DNA of 64,000 nucleotides from Aristolochia californica (GCA_029961685.1 JARWKL010000002.1:37602908-37666907); one strand, 5' to 3'. Shown: positions 11,466 through 24,365, counted from the first letter of the stretch. The notes: a model not told the origin generated them from the letters alone. Program-made: numbers and translations.

Positions 11466-12163
11466 ATCATTGCCAAAATCAAAATCCCCCCACTTCCACA
11501 AGGTTCAACCTAAAACATAGCCAAAGAGATAACTTTATAAACCCTAAATGAAAACCACAACGTCACTTGGCAGGTAGATCTAAATGGCAAAAGCCCCGGT
11601 TGCATGCTAAAGATATGAAAGAAATAAACAGAAAAATCTCCATTTCACATTTGACACGAAAGTTTGGGCAAAAAAAGCAAGGAGTTTGAGCACATAAGAG
11701 TTCTGAAATTCCGAAACCCAGAAGCAGGCGAGCCTTCCAAATTACAAGCAAAAAGGTGCATCTTTTCTCGAATGCATTCAGAAATGAGCCAAAACTTGTG
11801 TTAGTTCAAACCCGATGCAAATGACAATCTTTAAAAGGTAACGCAATGAGAAGATACAAAAGGCAAACCCCAAGGTCGTCACTTCCACAACCATCGAACG
11901 AAACCCAATACGAAATAGAACGGAAGAAACCAGATAAAAGATAGTATTTTCTGTAAAATGCAGAAAGCAGTGATGCAAAATCGGGGTTTTCACCTGAAAT
12001 TAATTATGTAGACGCAATTACAACAGAACCAAGAAACAACTGCAACGACTAGAGAGATCTGACGGGATCTTCCACCGCAGCTAGTTCCTTTACCCTCCAG
12101 GTTTCTCTTCCTCCCTCAGATGATCGCCTTGTAGGCTCCCATCGACGGGAAACGTACTTATAC
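11466..12163 (-). promoter_or_regulatory. 5'UTR with intron and TATA-like box of the F-box gene
   Basis: On the minus strand TATAAG lies at about 12157-12162. It is followed by a GC-richer leader to a donor CAG|GTGAAAAC (exon end 11994). An acceptor TTTTAG at 11510-11511 leads to the coding exon, leaving an untranslated exon 1 of roughly 140 nt and a 5'UTR intron of about 484 bp. The donor and acceptor are inferred from consensus only; the transcription start is a guess from TATA spacing. Confidence 0.5.
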
Positions 12164-12210
12164 GACGCCCCTTCACGGAAAAAAAGGTAAAAAATGGGGG
12201 AAGGAGAGCT

Positions 12211-12330
12211 ATGAGTTATCGTTTATGATTTATTGTTTATATTTATCGTTTATGATTTATCAATTGATATTTAACGTTTATGATTTATCATTTATAATTA
12301 TCAATTTGTATTTATCACATGATTTATCTT
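12211..12330. repeat. AT-rich degenerate tandem repeat upstream of F-box gene
   Basis: The words TTTATCGTTTATGATTTATC and close variants recur five or more times with irregular spacing. It begins about 50 bp upstream of the TATA-like box of the F-box gene. Confidence 0.8.
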
Positions 12331-14408
12331 TTCCGTTTTTTACATTTGTTAACTCTAGTCTTAAGTTTTTTCTTTCGCAATTTGAATTTTGGTAGAAAAG
12401 GTTAAATTCTTGCCGCCTTCCGATTAGCAAATCGCAATCCCTTCCATAGATAATTTTGACCAGCATCACCGAGGAGTGAAGTACAAAAAACACAGGCGAG
12501 TGTACCAAATGATCCGGCCATCACCATTGGGCCCACATAACCAGACTACATCTTTCACGGGGGACTTTTACCATGTATAAGTGGTAAAATCTGAAAAATA
12601 AATAAAAAATTTAACTGTGGGCCCTGTCCTCAGACTGCCGTTGATAGTGACTTCATGGGATGGGCCCTGCCTGGAACAAACCCACTCACACACTCGCCAA
12701 GTCGACTTTTTAAATTTTTATCACCAAAGAACACGTCTGGGGAATCTGAAACGCGTACATTATTTTCAAGCGTAGATAAAGAACACGAGTGGGGGATACA
12801 AATGCAATTTCTTTTGCTTTTGGCCAAGTTCGGAGAATGGCATCGTCTTCACTCAGCTGTAGAAACCGGAGTTCCGATGCGTTTCGAAGGTAAAATCGAC
12901 AAAATGCAGTTTCCATGGAGCGTGAAAAATCGAGAAACACTCGTGGGGCCGGAGTGTGTGTAAAATTATATCCTAGACAAAATGTTTGGTTGCGCACGCG
13001 AGACGGATAATCTGTCTCCAGAATGATTTACCATTACAGGACGCTGTCTAATAAGTAATCGATTGATCGACTTTTGTTGGAGTCCAAATTAGAAACTGCG
13101 CCATTACAACTAATGAAGGGCTGCAACTTCGGGTTGTTGGATCTTGCCAACGGTAGCCACACAAGCAAAGTAAATGTGTCGATGAAGGAAAAAGAATGGC
13201 TGTCTTCCATGGACGTACGAAAATTTGCTTCAAATTCCAATTCACTAAAATAATATATATAATTAGTGGTAGGATCCATCATTGACATTTTCTCTTAGAT
13301 AACTTAAAATTTTGAAAATCAAGTTATAATATAAGAGAACAATAATACAAGAGTTTGTAACTCATTATATAATCTAGAGTTAAAATTTTCAAAATACCAA
13401 ATATAGTTGCATGTCGACTTTCTCATATTAGTGATATTATCATAAATAACCACACTATCTCCAAGTATTAACGTTGAAAATAAATAAATCCCTAAAAATG
13501 TAAAATACAAAGTAAAAAAAATGTTATAGATATTGATTTGAGAGAATAATTTCTTACCTTATAATACTCGACAAATAATGATCTAAATATCAATAACCAA
13601 GTATATATCTATTTGTGCATGAAAGATTATTTCTCTCTAACTCTTACCACAAAAAGAGACAACATCATTACTATTTACTCTTCACTCAAAAAAGAGAAAT
13701 GAAAAAACAAGAGATTAAAATATTAGGCATTTTAGAGAGGAAAAAGGATGGGTAGATGTTTTTTTATTATTTGGGAAAGAGAAGATGAACTGGGGTAAAG
13801 AAAAGAGTGACTAAACTTCAAGAGAGAAGGGAAATTGCAACATTTTTTGCTTTAATTTCTCTCACAAATCACACCTTTTAAGTCTTAAAATCAAAATCAG
13901 TAAGAGAAAAGTCTAATAGGATGGGAGAAAATTAGAGTTAGAGTACTTACTACAATAACTTCCTTAAAACTTTGTTTGAGTTATATGTTGACAAGAGATG
14001 TTCCATAAGGTAAAGTGGAGGACTTTCATTCATCACTTTTTAAGTGGGGAAATAACATTGCCATGTTTAAGAGGAGGAAAATTTTTAGGGGGTCATATAG
14101 GCCATAATATTAATATTGTCATCAACGGGGGGAAGGGGGGGAAGAAATTTTATGGGGGTAATAAAGTTGCATATTATAAGGGGGTCATATAGGTAACACC
14201 ATTGCATATTTTAAGGGGGAGAAAATAACAAAGCTATATTTAAAAGGGCGAGAAATTTTAGAAGTGGGCAATTGCCCTCGTTTCCCCTAGCTTCAGCCTT
14301 TCTACCTACAATTTCTTATTATAACGTAGTATACAAAATTGAAGCTAGTGTACAACTTACCCTTTCAAAGGAGCCATAAACTAGCTATTATTGTGCTTCT
14401 ACACCTTA
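12331..14408. other. intergenic spacer, no recognised gene
   Basis: Open frames of 60-102 residues occur on both strands at 12655-12997 but have no family motif and overlap each other, so they are not called. From 13250 the sequence is strongly AT-rich. At 14030-14280 there are spaced G-runs (AGGGGGTCATATAGG twice, GGGGGAAGGGGGGG) resembling a decayed repeat. Confidence 0.6.
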
Positions 14409-14843
14409 TGTTAGTGTTAAAAGAAGCCACCCACGACTAGAAGTGGCGTGGATGGTAAAGCACAAGGTGGCGAGGATAGTAAATAAATGAAACTTTTATA
14501 AAGATGGCATAAAGTAGAAATAATACTAGCTGGTGCATGTACTTCTATGTTATTTTTTATTTTAAAGAATGTATCCCTAAGGGCATTATAATCTTTGTAA
14601 ACACCCCTCAAAACTATAAATAGAGCCTAAAGGCATGGGGAAGAGAGTTTAAGTGCAATTCTCTTAAGGACAATTCATGCTCCCTCTCTCTCTCACTTTT
14701 CCTCTCTTCTTTCTCTCCCTTGGGTTCTCCTCGTAGCCTCTCCATGTGCTATAGCTCTTCTCTTCTCCTCCTCTCATATTCCATTTTCTCTCTTCTCTTT
14801 ATCCATTGTAACTATTATGTGAAGAAGACACTAAAAATCAATA
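14409..14843 (+). repeat. probable 5' LTR of copia A
   Basis: It starts TGTTAGTG, has a TATA box ACTATAAATAGAGCC at about 14613 and a CT-rich leader. It ends just before TCTTATTAGAGC (14844-14855), which resembles the initiator-Met tRNA primer site TGGTATTAGAGC with two changes. No second copy of this LTR was found in the window, so the ends are inferred. Confidence 0.55.
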
Positions 14844-14855
14844 TCTTATTAGAGC

Positions 14856-15599
14856 AAATGATATAAGGCCATATTCGAAGGTTGCTCAAAATTCTTCCCA
14901 TAGTGAAGATTCAACTCGTTGAAGAAGACAAACCATGTATGATCAAGTTCCTCCTAAAGATAAGTTTATGCTTCCTCTTAAGATTTGATTTCACTTAGTT
15001 ACTTTTTATTAAGGATGATCATCAAATTTTTTCAAAAGCAATTTTTTTTCAAGAAATTGCATGCACTTATTTATCTACTTAAAAGCCTTTTATTGTTTGC
15101 TCCATCCTATGCAAGGAAGATGATTTTCGTTGATAGAAAGCTCTCCCTCTAATGCCACCTTTTTCTCTTTGGAAACTTGTCTTCTCTTAATGGGTGAATT
15201 CCATCTTCAATTAAGGTGTTTCCCTTTTGAGCTCCTTGTACTCCTTAAGGGAAACTTCCTAAAAGAAAACTCAGATTTCGTGGGCTACTATTTGAAACAA
15301 AATCAAATTTGGTCTTTCAGAATTTTTTTCTTTCCTTTCTTTAAGAGATCATTATTTAAGTTATCATCACTCAATTTTCCTTATTTTCTTTTGCTCAATA
15401 TAGCAAGTAAACCTTCCTTTTTTAGATCTTTTCATATTTGGTCTCTTTGAATTTTTTTTAAGACTATTCCTCAATAGTCTAATTACGACTGGAAATAGTC
15501 GTTTTCCTTCATTAGATTTTGGGAAAACTAACTTTCTTAAAACAACCACAATTCTTCTCATAGGGGTTTTAGATTACCTTTCTTAGGCTCAATCAATCA
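14856..15599 (+). other. leader/unidentified part of copia A
   Basis: Between the putative primer site and the gag core. Open frames of 106 (+) and 64 (-) residues are low-complexity, rich in Phe/Leu or Lys, and match nothing I recognise. Confidence 0.5.
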
Positions 15600-15954
15600 A
15601 AAAGATTCCTTATTACAAAAGATCTTGTTGATCACCTTCCACCACTTAATGAGGGCGATACAAATTATAAAAGGATGCTCAAAGAAGACACATTAGTCAC
15701 AAATTGGCTCATTGATTTTATGGAAGAAAGTGTGACCAATAATGTTTTGCACCTTGACATGGCCAAAATTATTTGGGATACATGTGCTCAGATATATTCA
15801 AGAATTGATACTCTTTAAAAACTTTATGATATTTTTCAAGCCATATACACAACCAAACAACAAGGCAATTTCAATGAATGTTTTGCCAAATTTTGAGGTT
15901 ATTTGCAAGATTTGAAGTTGGCTCAACCATATTCCTTTGATGTGGCTATTCAAG
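15600..15954 (+). pseudogene. copia A gag core, first part
   Basis: The frame shows WLIDFMEESVTNNVLHLDMA, then IIWDTCAQIYSR, then YTTKQQGNFNECFAKF and a stop, then GYLQDLKLAQPY. This is the pattern of the copia gag (UBN2-type) domain: W(L)....E......L..A..IWD.....YS...........Q....V..Y...L...WQ.L. It has two in-frame stops. It is interrupted at the AAAAA target site of element D-1 and resumes at 18101. Confidence 0.75.
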
Positions 15955-15959
15955 AAAAA

Positions 15960-16292
15960 TGTTGGAAGATATGAATAAGTTGGGGTGTCATTGATGTAAT
16001 TATCTTAGGATTTTTATCTCTTATTCACTCATTCTAGGGTGAAGGGCATACTTATAATATTGGTAATTTTGATATTTATAAATAAAGGTTAAGAGGGAGA
16101 GTTTGAACACAAGTCCATAACCCTATTCTTCCTCCTCTTTCCTTTTCCCTCACGTGCTCATCCTCTCTTGTCTCTCTCCTACTTGGATGTTTCCTTCTCC
16201 TCTTTACCTCTTTTCATCTTCTCTTCCTTTCTTTTCTCCCTCATCGCCTCAATGTTGAAGACATTAATACTATGGAGACATGAAATTTAACA
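15960..16292 (+). repeat. D-1 5' LTR
   Basis: A 333 bp LTR with a TATA-like box (TATTTATAAATAAAGG) near 16075, a CT-rich leader and TG/CA ends. It is followed at once by the initiator-Met primer site. Confidence 0.93.
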
Positions 16293-17771
16293 TGGTATCA
16301 GAGCAACCTTTTTTCAAGACTCCATAATCAAGTGCTCAAATTAAGGATGATTCTTCTTCCCCTCAATTTTGTGTTCGAATGATCTAGGATAACACCTAAG
16401 TGCTTTATGTCTCTCTTTTCTTTTTATTTTCTCTACTTGAATGTGTAGATGAGAGATGTTGTTACTTCAGAATCATGCTTTTCTTTTATGAGATTTAAGA
16501 AGAAAATTTTGAGGTTATTCTAAGCCTTACCTACATAGCTCTGTTCATGAGAATACTAGCTAGTTGTTTGGTTTGAAGAAGACCAATAATAATATTTCTG
16601 ATGTGGTTATTTGCAACTGTTTGTTTATGAAATTTTGTGGTTGGATTGAGAATGTTGTGTTTGCAAAAGGAGAAATTTGATTTGCTGCATCAAGAAGTTG
16701 AGATACGGATGATACGTGACTGGTTGAAATCACTCTATTAGGTGCTCTTGATTGTTCTTCGTTAAAAAAGAGGGAAGAACATCGGTTCAGAAAATCAGAA
16801 CCAAAGAGGAATGCGTTTGAATTCTTCTTGCTACAACAGAATGAGATCTCTTGTCTAATCTCTAACTTTTATTTTTGAAAGTTGTTGTCATTGCTTAACG
16901 AATTCTAGAAACTTTCTCGTGTGCTATTCTTGGAAAGTTGTTGATTTCTTAGCTAAAAAAAATCTAGAAAGTATCTCTGGATCCATCCTTGGAAAGTTTC
17001 TATTTTATGAATAAGAATATCTGGAAAGAATCTATAGAAGATCACTTTTATTTTTAGAAACCTTCCTTGATTTGAATGATATCTATTTTGAGAAGAAGGT
17101 TCCAATTCTAGATTAAGACAACTTTCCAAACAAGGAGACACTTGTTCTCACGTTGCCTAGTTGAAGAAGTATCTATGGCAGGAGATTCTGATCTAGGATC
17201 AGATTCAATACGTGGGTTTTGTTTCTACGATGGCTCTTAAGAACACCAAAGGCAAGAGGACCATTTCTACAGAAGAGTTTGAATTACTCCAAAAGATAAA
17301 TCATATGATGAAGAATTTGAACTACTTAGGAAAATAAAGCACACGATATCCCCGACTTCTTCATCTTATATTCCTTTAATTCCCCATTACCCTTTTATTT
17401 GGCAACCTTTCTCCTACCATCCTTTATTTGTCTCTCATTTACCCCCTTTGGTGCATTGCTTTGGTTGATCCTTTTTATTTATATGGGTGTTTTTAAGTCC
17501 ATGGAGACTTTTTTATTGCTACCCTTGGATTTTTATCCCCATCTTGTGAGGGACATACATTACCCACTTCAATGATTATTATCACTATTTTGTTCGAAAT
17601 CCTTTGAGGTTGGTTTCAACTTATGTTTTATCACCCGTTTTTACTTGTTGAGAGTCTGTGTATGGTTTCGTACTTATCCTTAGGACACTTTGATGGAGGA
17701 GATCATTACTACATCTATTTTATTTGCTTCAAGTTGGGATCACTACAATTACCTTCCAACATGAGAGCGAG

Positions 17772-18095
17772 TGTTGGAAGATATCAATAAGTTGGGGTGT
17801 CATTGATGTAATTATCTTATGATTTTTGTCTCTTATTCACTCCTTCTAGGGTGAAGGGTATACTTGTAATATTGGTACTATTGGTATCTATAAATAAATC
17901 TTAAGGGGGAGGGTTTGGACACAAGTCCCTAACCCTATTCTTCCTCCTCTTTTCTTTTCCCTCATGTGTTTGTCTTGTCTTGTCTCTCTCCTTCTTGGAC
18001 ATCACCATCTCCTCTTCTCCTCTTCTCCTTTTCTCCTTCTTTATTCTCTCCTTCATTACCTCAATGTTGAAGACATTAATACTATGGAGTTAACA
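17772..18095 (+). repeat. D-1 3' LTR
   Basis: A 324 bp copy of the 5' LTR, differing by scattered substitutions and short indels. The purine tract before it has decayed to ATGAGAGCGAG. Confidence 0.93.
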
Positions 18096-18100
18096 AAAAA

Positions 18101-18290
18101 CAACTAGAAGAGTTAGTTGGAGCAATTTGCTTAGCAAATATGAACCCATATCTAGAAGTTGAAATGCCTCAAATCCTCAATTCAATAACCAAGCATTCCT
18201 TTGATGATATTTGTGTTACCATATATAGAGTCCCAAATCAAAGAAGAGTCAAAGACTCAAGATTATGATCACTCAAAGACATCTGCCATA
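18101..18290 (+). pseudogene. copia A gag, continuation after D-1
   Basis: The gag frame resumes after the AAAAA duplication with KQLEELVGAICLANMNPYLE and ILNSITKHSFDDICVTIYR. This fits the region of copia gag that follows the core. It stops at the SIRE LTR. Confidence 0.6.
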
Positions 18291-18297
18291 TCCCTTT

Positions 18298-19966
18298 TGT
18301 TGGCCCAGGTGGCTTCTCCAGAGAGGGGGAGGTGGGGTTGGTGTGAATTGAGAATTACAATTTTAAAAGCTTTAAGGCGTGGAATAAAAAATATACAAAC
18401 AGAAAATTAAAACAAGATTATATTTTATTTGACAAGATTATATTTGACACCAAATATTTTATTATCGATGTTCCCCTATCGATATTCTCTGCCTAAGAAC
18501 CTATCCTTTAAAAATTCCACTAATCGGGCTCTATTAGCAAGAATTTCCAAATAAAAAAATTATGGCTCTCCTTTTAGCCACATGTATGCTCAAATACATG
18601 ATTTACAAAATAATCTCCCCAAGACATTGACTAGATTCTAGCTCTAACAAGGCCCTTTCTATCTAGATTTAATCAAATTCTAGATGAATCTTTCTCTAAT
18701 TAAAAATACAAAAGAAAGATAAAACTTATACCCTTATAATTAGAAGAAATCTTGTGCTTTGAGAGATTCAAGTCTCTACCCTTTGTAGAACAATGAAAGA
18801 TGTTGGAGCTTCTTTAAGATGTATGCAATGGAGATGGTATGAGAAAAGAAAAAGGATTTTTCTAGAGTTTTGGTTGACTCTTTCTAAAAAATTTACTTTA
18901 AAAATATTTTCAAGGAATTTACAGTAAATGCTTGTGGATATACTAATAAATGTTCATCAACTTCTCAATTTAAGGTTTGTTGGGGTATTCATAAGTTCCA
19001 CAAGCCAAAGTAGTCGTTTTTGCTCGTTTGCAATAATTTGAGTTTACATTGATTGATTAGTGCAAACTGGATGATGAATCAATCATGTGTAATGACTATT
19101 TTTCTGTCAGAATATGACTAATTGATCTATGGCATGATCGATCAATATCTCCTTGTTGGGTTTGACATTTTAGGTTGATCGATCTATTTGTTGCAAGTAT
19201 GATCGATTAATGACCTTGCTATGATCAATTATGCTTCATGTGCCTGATTGGCAATGTTCAGTATGATCCATCAGTATCAGGGGTTGATTGATCAATCAAC
19301 AATTTTTTTTTTTGTTGGGACAGTATTGATCGATCAATCCAAATGGGTTGATTGATCGATCAATCCAAATGGGTTGATTGATCATGCTTTACCACACAGA
19401 TTGTCCATGTCCTAGATGATCAATCAATCGACCATGTTAAATCAATCATGCTTTATATTTTTGGCCTATGCACTTCTGGTTGATCGATCATTAACATATT
19501 TTGATCAATCATTGTCGATGTTGATCAATCATTACAGTGCTAGTTCATCTTATAGATTTTTAAAGGTGGGCATGGGAGTTAGTGATCATAAGTATGAAAT
19601 GTATGTATGTAGATGTGAAAATATGCTTGAATGCAAAGTATATCCTAAAGCTCTAAGTTTGCATTGTACCTCAAGATTTGGAAGGAGTGGACTGTTCTCT
19701 TTCATAGACTACATTTTTGACATTTCTTGGTGATTCCTAAAACTTTAGTCTTCAATTTTTCTTCATCTTCTGATAGTACTTCTTTAAATGTTTTTGACTT
19801 TCATGAAGCTTGAGGTTTTTGAGAATCTTGTATCAATTCAATGCTTTAGACTTTGATATTGATGTCTCTTGAAGGAAGAATATATGAAATACTAGATTTG
19901 TAATTGTTAACTGAATTAAGTTTTGTTACCATCAAAATCAAGAAGGGAGTCAACCCTCGATCAACA
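18298..19966 (-). repeat. SIRE-like 3' LTR
   Basis: About 1.67 kb, with outer ends TGTTGGCC (plus-strand left) and GATCAACA (right). The part at 19060-19540 is packed with TGATCGATCA-type palindromes, including a repeated block TTGATCGATCAATCCAAATG (19327-19380). It shares its whole length with the LTR at 37136-38776. Confidence 0.88.
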
Positions 19967-20299
19967 ATCTCCCCATTTTTTATAATCATAAAATCTAATG
20001 TTTTAAAATAAACAAAAATTATAACATCCCAAGGTAGGAGCAAATTTGGGGAACGACTCTCCCTTAATCTAGGCATATCTTATTTCACATTTTAAGTTTC
20101 AATTTATAATTTTTGGTGTGCCTAATGGGTCTAGTTCTTTTTCTCCCCTTTTTTTTCATGCTCAAAAATATTTTTAAATACAATTCATAAGTTGCAAAAA
20201 GTGGCTCAAAGGCCATTTCATATATAACTTCAACTTTATAAAAAAGGTATACAAATGCTCAAATGTAAATACAAGTGTATTAAGAAAATGTAATTACAC

Positions 20300-21190
20300 G
20301 TGGGAGTGAACAAAAAGATAAGGAGGAGGGCAACTAGGCTAGGGGTGTGGATAGGCTAAGGAGAGTCTCAAGCATCCTCTAGGGCCTATGCAATTTAGCT
20401 CTAATCTCAATCTAGCCGGTCTTTAGTTGCTCTTGCTTAGCAAGAATGGCTGCCTGAGTGTCTTGAATGTTATCCACCGTGTCCTCATATGCTCTAAGCC
20501 GGTCTATAGAGGAGGAAGCTTTTTTAGTGGTCCATCTTAGCACCCGAAGTTCAATTTGTCCTTTTGAGTGATGGCCCACATCCAAAAGATGCCAGTCATA
20601 GTAAAATGAGAAAAGTCCCCTTCCTTACCCTATCTCCATGATGACTCGTTGTGTCATTTTGAGGTCTTTAATCTTCAACTTGTATGAACTTCTGATAGTC
20701 TACCCAAAAACCAACGGAATCGCGTCTTGAATATTCTATGGGAGATCATCATGTAGGTTGATTGGCCAAATCCTCACGTATCTCGTCATGCCCATGAAGG
20801 TGCTCCCCAAGATGTCATCCAGGTCAATACACTAAATAGACAAGGTTGTTTTATTCACATATGAAGTGATTCTCATATTGTTTGGGGAAAGTTCCTCTAT
20901 TTCCAAATTCGAGTGGAACATTTTTACTAGCAAATGGTAAATAGCCTCCTCTTTTTCCAAGATTCCCATTTAGGGGAGGAACAATTCCTTAAACTCATCT
21001 ATTTCCCTTTGGCAGAATTCCAAATCTACTCTACTTGGCTCAATAATGCTTTAGAAGTGAAACTTTGAAACTACTTACTCCGTTGTTGGAAAGTATGAAA
21101 ATGTTCACTCCAATTCGGCGTTTTCTCGCTTGTGTCGAGTTCTTTTGACGGAGTATGCTTCTTAGTCATGACCTTGGTGTGAACCATTTT
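20300..21190 (-). pseudogene. env-like ORF remnant of the SIRE-like element
   Basis: Between RNase H and the 3' LTR, the minus strand reads DLEFCQREIDEFKELFLP, then EEAIYHLLVKMFHSNLEIEE, NNMRITSYVNKT, DLDDILG and, near 20450, a coiled-coil-like YEDTVDNIQDTQAAILAKQE. This arrangement resembles the extra ORF (putative plant transposon protein, often called env-like) of SIRE/Maximus elements. It has several stops and frame changes. No membrane segment or signal peptide is readable. Assignment is by position and motif, with no database check. Confidence 0.6.
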
Positions 21191-21599
21191 GAAAAGTTCG
21201 GATTCGGTGGGGGAAGTGATGAAAAATGGTTCCTTTTTCAGATTTAGAAGTGGAATAGCCTTAAAATCAAAGTAGGATAGATGAGAAAGGCTCTAGAATA
21301 TAGAAAATCGCTAAGGCTCAGACTTGGAAGGGTTTTATAATGAAAAATAAAGTGAAATGTTAGTTAAAACTTTTTGACTTCTTATTTTGTGCCGTGAATG
21401 ACGATCATTATCTTGATTGATTAATCAATTGCCTAAGTTGATCGATCAATGCCCTTTACATAGTGACTGAAATGTAGTCTTGTGATTTCCACTTCATTTT
21501 TATGACACTACTAGTTTGAGATGCGCCCTTTAAGCTCAATTTTATAAGCCTAATTAGGTCAAGGTGGGTTGCTCATTCCTCACTCTCCTTAAAGTTGTG

Positions 21600-23100
21600 A
21601 GAACCAATCAAATCCTAATGGCTTTTTGAAAATGCCCACTAACTGATTTGCAATAGGAACGAATTCAATTGTAGTCACTTTGGCTTGAAGCAACTCTCAG
21701 ATAAAGTGATGTCTTATTTCTATGTGTTTGAATCAAGAGTGGTGAATTGAGTTCTTACTTAGACTTGTGTCACTCATATTGTCACAATGGAATAGAATAT
21801 CACTTTGCTCTAAGCCATTATGATCTACTTGTTTTTTCATCCAAAGAAGTTGAGCACAACAACTTTCACATGCTATGTTTTCTACTTATGTGGTAGATAG
21901 TGCAACTGAGTGTTGTTTCTTGGAAAGCCAAGAGCCAAACATATTTCAAAGTAATTGGCAACCACCACTCATAATTTTTTTTTAAATTTTGCATCCGACA
22001 AAATTGACATCAGAGTAACCAACTAGATCAATGGCTGACTAGTTTGAGTATCAAATACCTATGTTAGGTGTTCTAAGTAGATAGTGAAAAATTCTTTTCA
22101 CAACCACCAAGAGAGATCCGCTAGGGTCGGATTGAAATCTAGCACATAGGCATACCGAGAACATTATATCCAATTTACTGGCCAAAAGGTAAAGTAGGGA
22201 TCCTATCATACTTCTACAGAGTTTTTGATCTATGGCTCTACGGGAGTTGTCTGAGTCAAATTTCAAGAACAAACTCATGGTGGTGTGTTTATTAACTTAA
22301 GATTTTCAATGTTGAATCTCTTAAGCAATCCCTTGGTGTATTTGGACTGATTTATGAATGTTTTATTTTTTGTTTGATTACTTGAAGTCCAAGGAAGAAT
22401 ATGAGTTCACCCATTAAACTCATTCAAGCTCATTCCTTATTACACTTGCAAATTCGTGACATTGAGAGGGGTTTGTAGAACCAAATATGAAGTCATCCAC
22501 ATAAATTTTAATTATAATCAAATTTTGATCATGGTTATTTGTTAATAGAGTCTTATCTATGCTGCCTCTCTTATAACCGTTTTTCTCTAAGATTTTGCTT
22601 AATCTTTTATATCACACAATAAGAGCTTGCTTTAACCCATATAGTTCTTTATGTAGCTTAATCTTTTATATCACACACTAAGAGCTTGCATTAACCCATA
22701 TAGTTCTTTATGTAGTATGCATACATGTTAAACTTGCTTATGTATTCAAATCCTTTAATTTGTTCAACTTAAACTTCCTCTTGAATGTACCCATTTAGGA
22801 ATTCACTCTTTACATCCATTTGGTACAACTTGAACTTCATGTGACAAACATAAGCTAATAGGATTCTAATATCCTCTAGTCTTGCCATGGGTGCATAAGT
22901 TTCTTTGAAACTAATTTCTTCTTCATGGTTATATACTGTGGCAACTAACCTAGCTTTGTTTCTCACTACTTGGTTTTCCTCATTGTCTTTGTTCCTAAAA
23001 ACCCTTTTAGTTCCTATGACTTGTTGATTTTGGGGTCTTGGTACTAGAGTCCAAACTTTATTTCTTTGAAATTGATACAATTCCTCTTGCGTTTCCAGAA
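21600..23100 (-). pseudogene. SIRE-like RT and RNase H
   Basis: RT: NKVWTLVPRPQNQQVIGTK (about 23060), NKARLVATVYNHEEEISFKE, LYQMDVKSEFLNGYIQEEV. Then SMIGSLLYLLASKLDIMFSV (about 22210) of the connection, and RNase H with GYSDVNFVGC, SKKQHSVALST and ILFHCDN (22060-21600). A 59 bp tandem duplication (22597-22714) lies inside RT. Stops and frameshifts are present throughout. Confidence 0.85.
22597..22714. repeat. 59-bp tandem duplication inside RT remnant
   Basis: GCTTAATCTTTTATATCACA... occurs at 22597 and again at 22656, each copy ending TTCTTTATGTA. The two copies differ at about two positions, so the duplication is younger than the decay around it. Confidence 0.88.
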
Positions 23101-23469
23101 TCCAAAAGTCATATTTTTCAGCTTAGACAAAGCTTTTGGGCTCTGTTTGAGAAACAAAGGCACTATCTGCCATAGTTTTATGAGTTGTTCTTCTAGTTGC
23201 AATTTTATTTTAGGGTCAACAATGATTTGATCTAGGAGTTGTCAGTCATGAACCTATAATGCTTTGGCTTTTAGGTGGTTCGTCTTGGTTATTCGGGTCA
23301 TTTGAGGTTCTCTTCAAGATTTTGGGCTTGAGATTGAGATCCTGGGGATGAATTAAATGAGTTTCGCTCTTCATCATCAGAAATTGGAGTTGGGTTGGAT
23401 TTGGCGAATCAGATTCATCAAACTCAACATGCACCGACTCCTCGACTCTCATAGATGTCTTATTATAAG

Positions 23470-24341
23470 CTCTATATAACTTTTTATGAGTTTAATAAAT
23501 CCAAGAAAATTCTTATATCAACCCTAGAGTCAAACTTCCCCAATCTTTCCTTTGGTTCTTTCAATATGAACACTTTGCATCCAAAAGCTCTAAAATAGGT
23601 AATGTTGGGAAGGGTGCTTGTATACAACTAATAAGGAGTTTTATTAAGAAGGGGCCTTATTCTTACTTGGTGTATAATATAGCAAGTGGTATTTATGGCT
23701 TCAATCCAAAATTTATGTGCCATATTGTATGCATGTAGCATAGTTGTTGCCATCTCAATTAAGGTTCTGTTCTTTCTCTCAACAACACCATTTTTTGTCA
23801 AGTTAGAGGAGCTGAGTATGTAGGTCTATACCATACTTGGTGAAATATTCTTCAAAATGTGAATTTTCAAATTCTCCTCCATGGTCATCCTAATTTTGAC
23901 AATGCTAAAGCGTTACTCCTTTTGAACTTTTTCACATAGTTTTGCAAAGGCCAAAAAAGCATCATCCTTCTAAGTTAGGAAATCTGCCCATGTGAACCTA
24001 GAGTAGTCATCTACCACTACTAATGTGAGACACTTTTAGTTTAGGCTTAAGGTTCGAGTAGGTCCAACTAAATCCATGTGGATTAGTTGAAGAGGTCGAG
24101 AGGTTGAAACTATATTATTTTATTTTAAAGAATTTTTTTGTTGCTTTCCATGTTGGCAAGCATCACAAGGTCTCTCTCGTACAAATTTTTTATCCGGTAG
24201 CCTTCTCACTAGGTTTTTCTTTGCAAACTTGTTCAAGGAATCTATTCCTATATGTTCTAGCCTCTTATGCCATAACCAAGATTTATCAAAATTTTCACCT
24301 AAACAAATGGCACTAGTTGAGGGTAAATCAACTATGCTCAA
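23470..24341 (-). pseudogene. SIRE-like integrase with GAG-pre-integrase domain
   Basis: Pre-integrase: SWLWHKRLEHIG and CDACQHGKQ (the H and C pattern of the zinc-binding domain) at 24270-24130. Core: HMDLVGPTRTLSL (first catalytic Asp), VVVDDYSRFTWADFL, and NGVVERKNRTLIEMA (catalytic Glu) at 24090-23700. The middle Asp region is degraded. The frame is broken at 24116 and several times after. Confidence 0.85.
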
Positions 24342-24365
24342 ACATAGAGGTTATTATTTATGTCC

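Larger units (their letters stand above)
15960..18095 (+). mobile_element. non-autonomous LTR element D-1
   Basis: LTRs at 15960-16292 and 17772-18095 start TGTTGGAAGATAT and end TTAACA. The primer site TGGTATCAGAGC (16293-16304) follows the 5' LTR directly. The target duplication AAAAA is at 15955-15959 and 18096-18100. The 1.48 kb internal part has no gag or pol motif. Its last 550 bp resemble the end of the internal part of D-2 (words such as AATAAAGCACA and TTTGGCAACCTTTCTCCT), so both are one family that depends on a partner for enzymes. Confidence 0.93.

Noticed and set aside
11466..11501. Upstream TTG at 11501 as start of the F-box protein
   Set aside because: Not an ATG, and an in-frame TGA lies just upstream; ATG at 11465 is the first plausible start.
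12655..12997. Two overlapping frames of 102 (+) and 95 (-) codons upstream of the F-box gene
   Set aside because: No family motif, no promoter or splice context, and both strands equally open.
15130..15450. 106-codon plus frame in copia A
   Set aside because: Phe/Leu-rich translation of T-rich DNA without a gag motif or a homologous partner.
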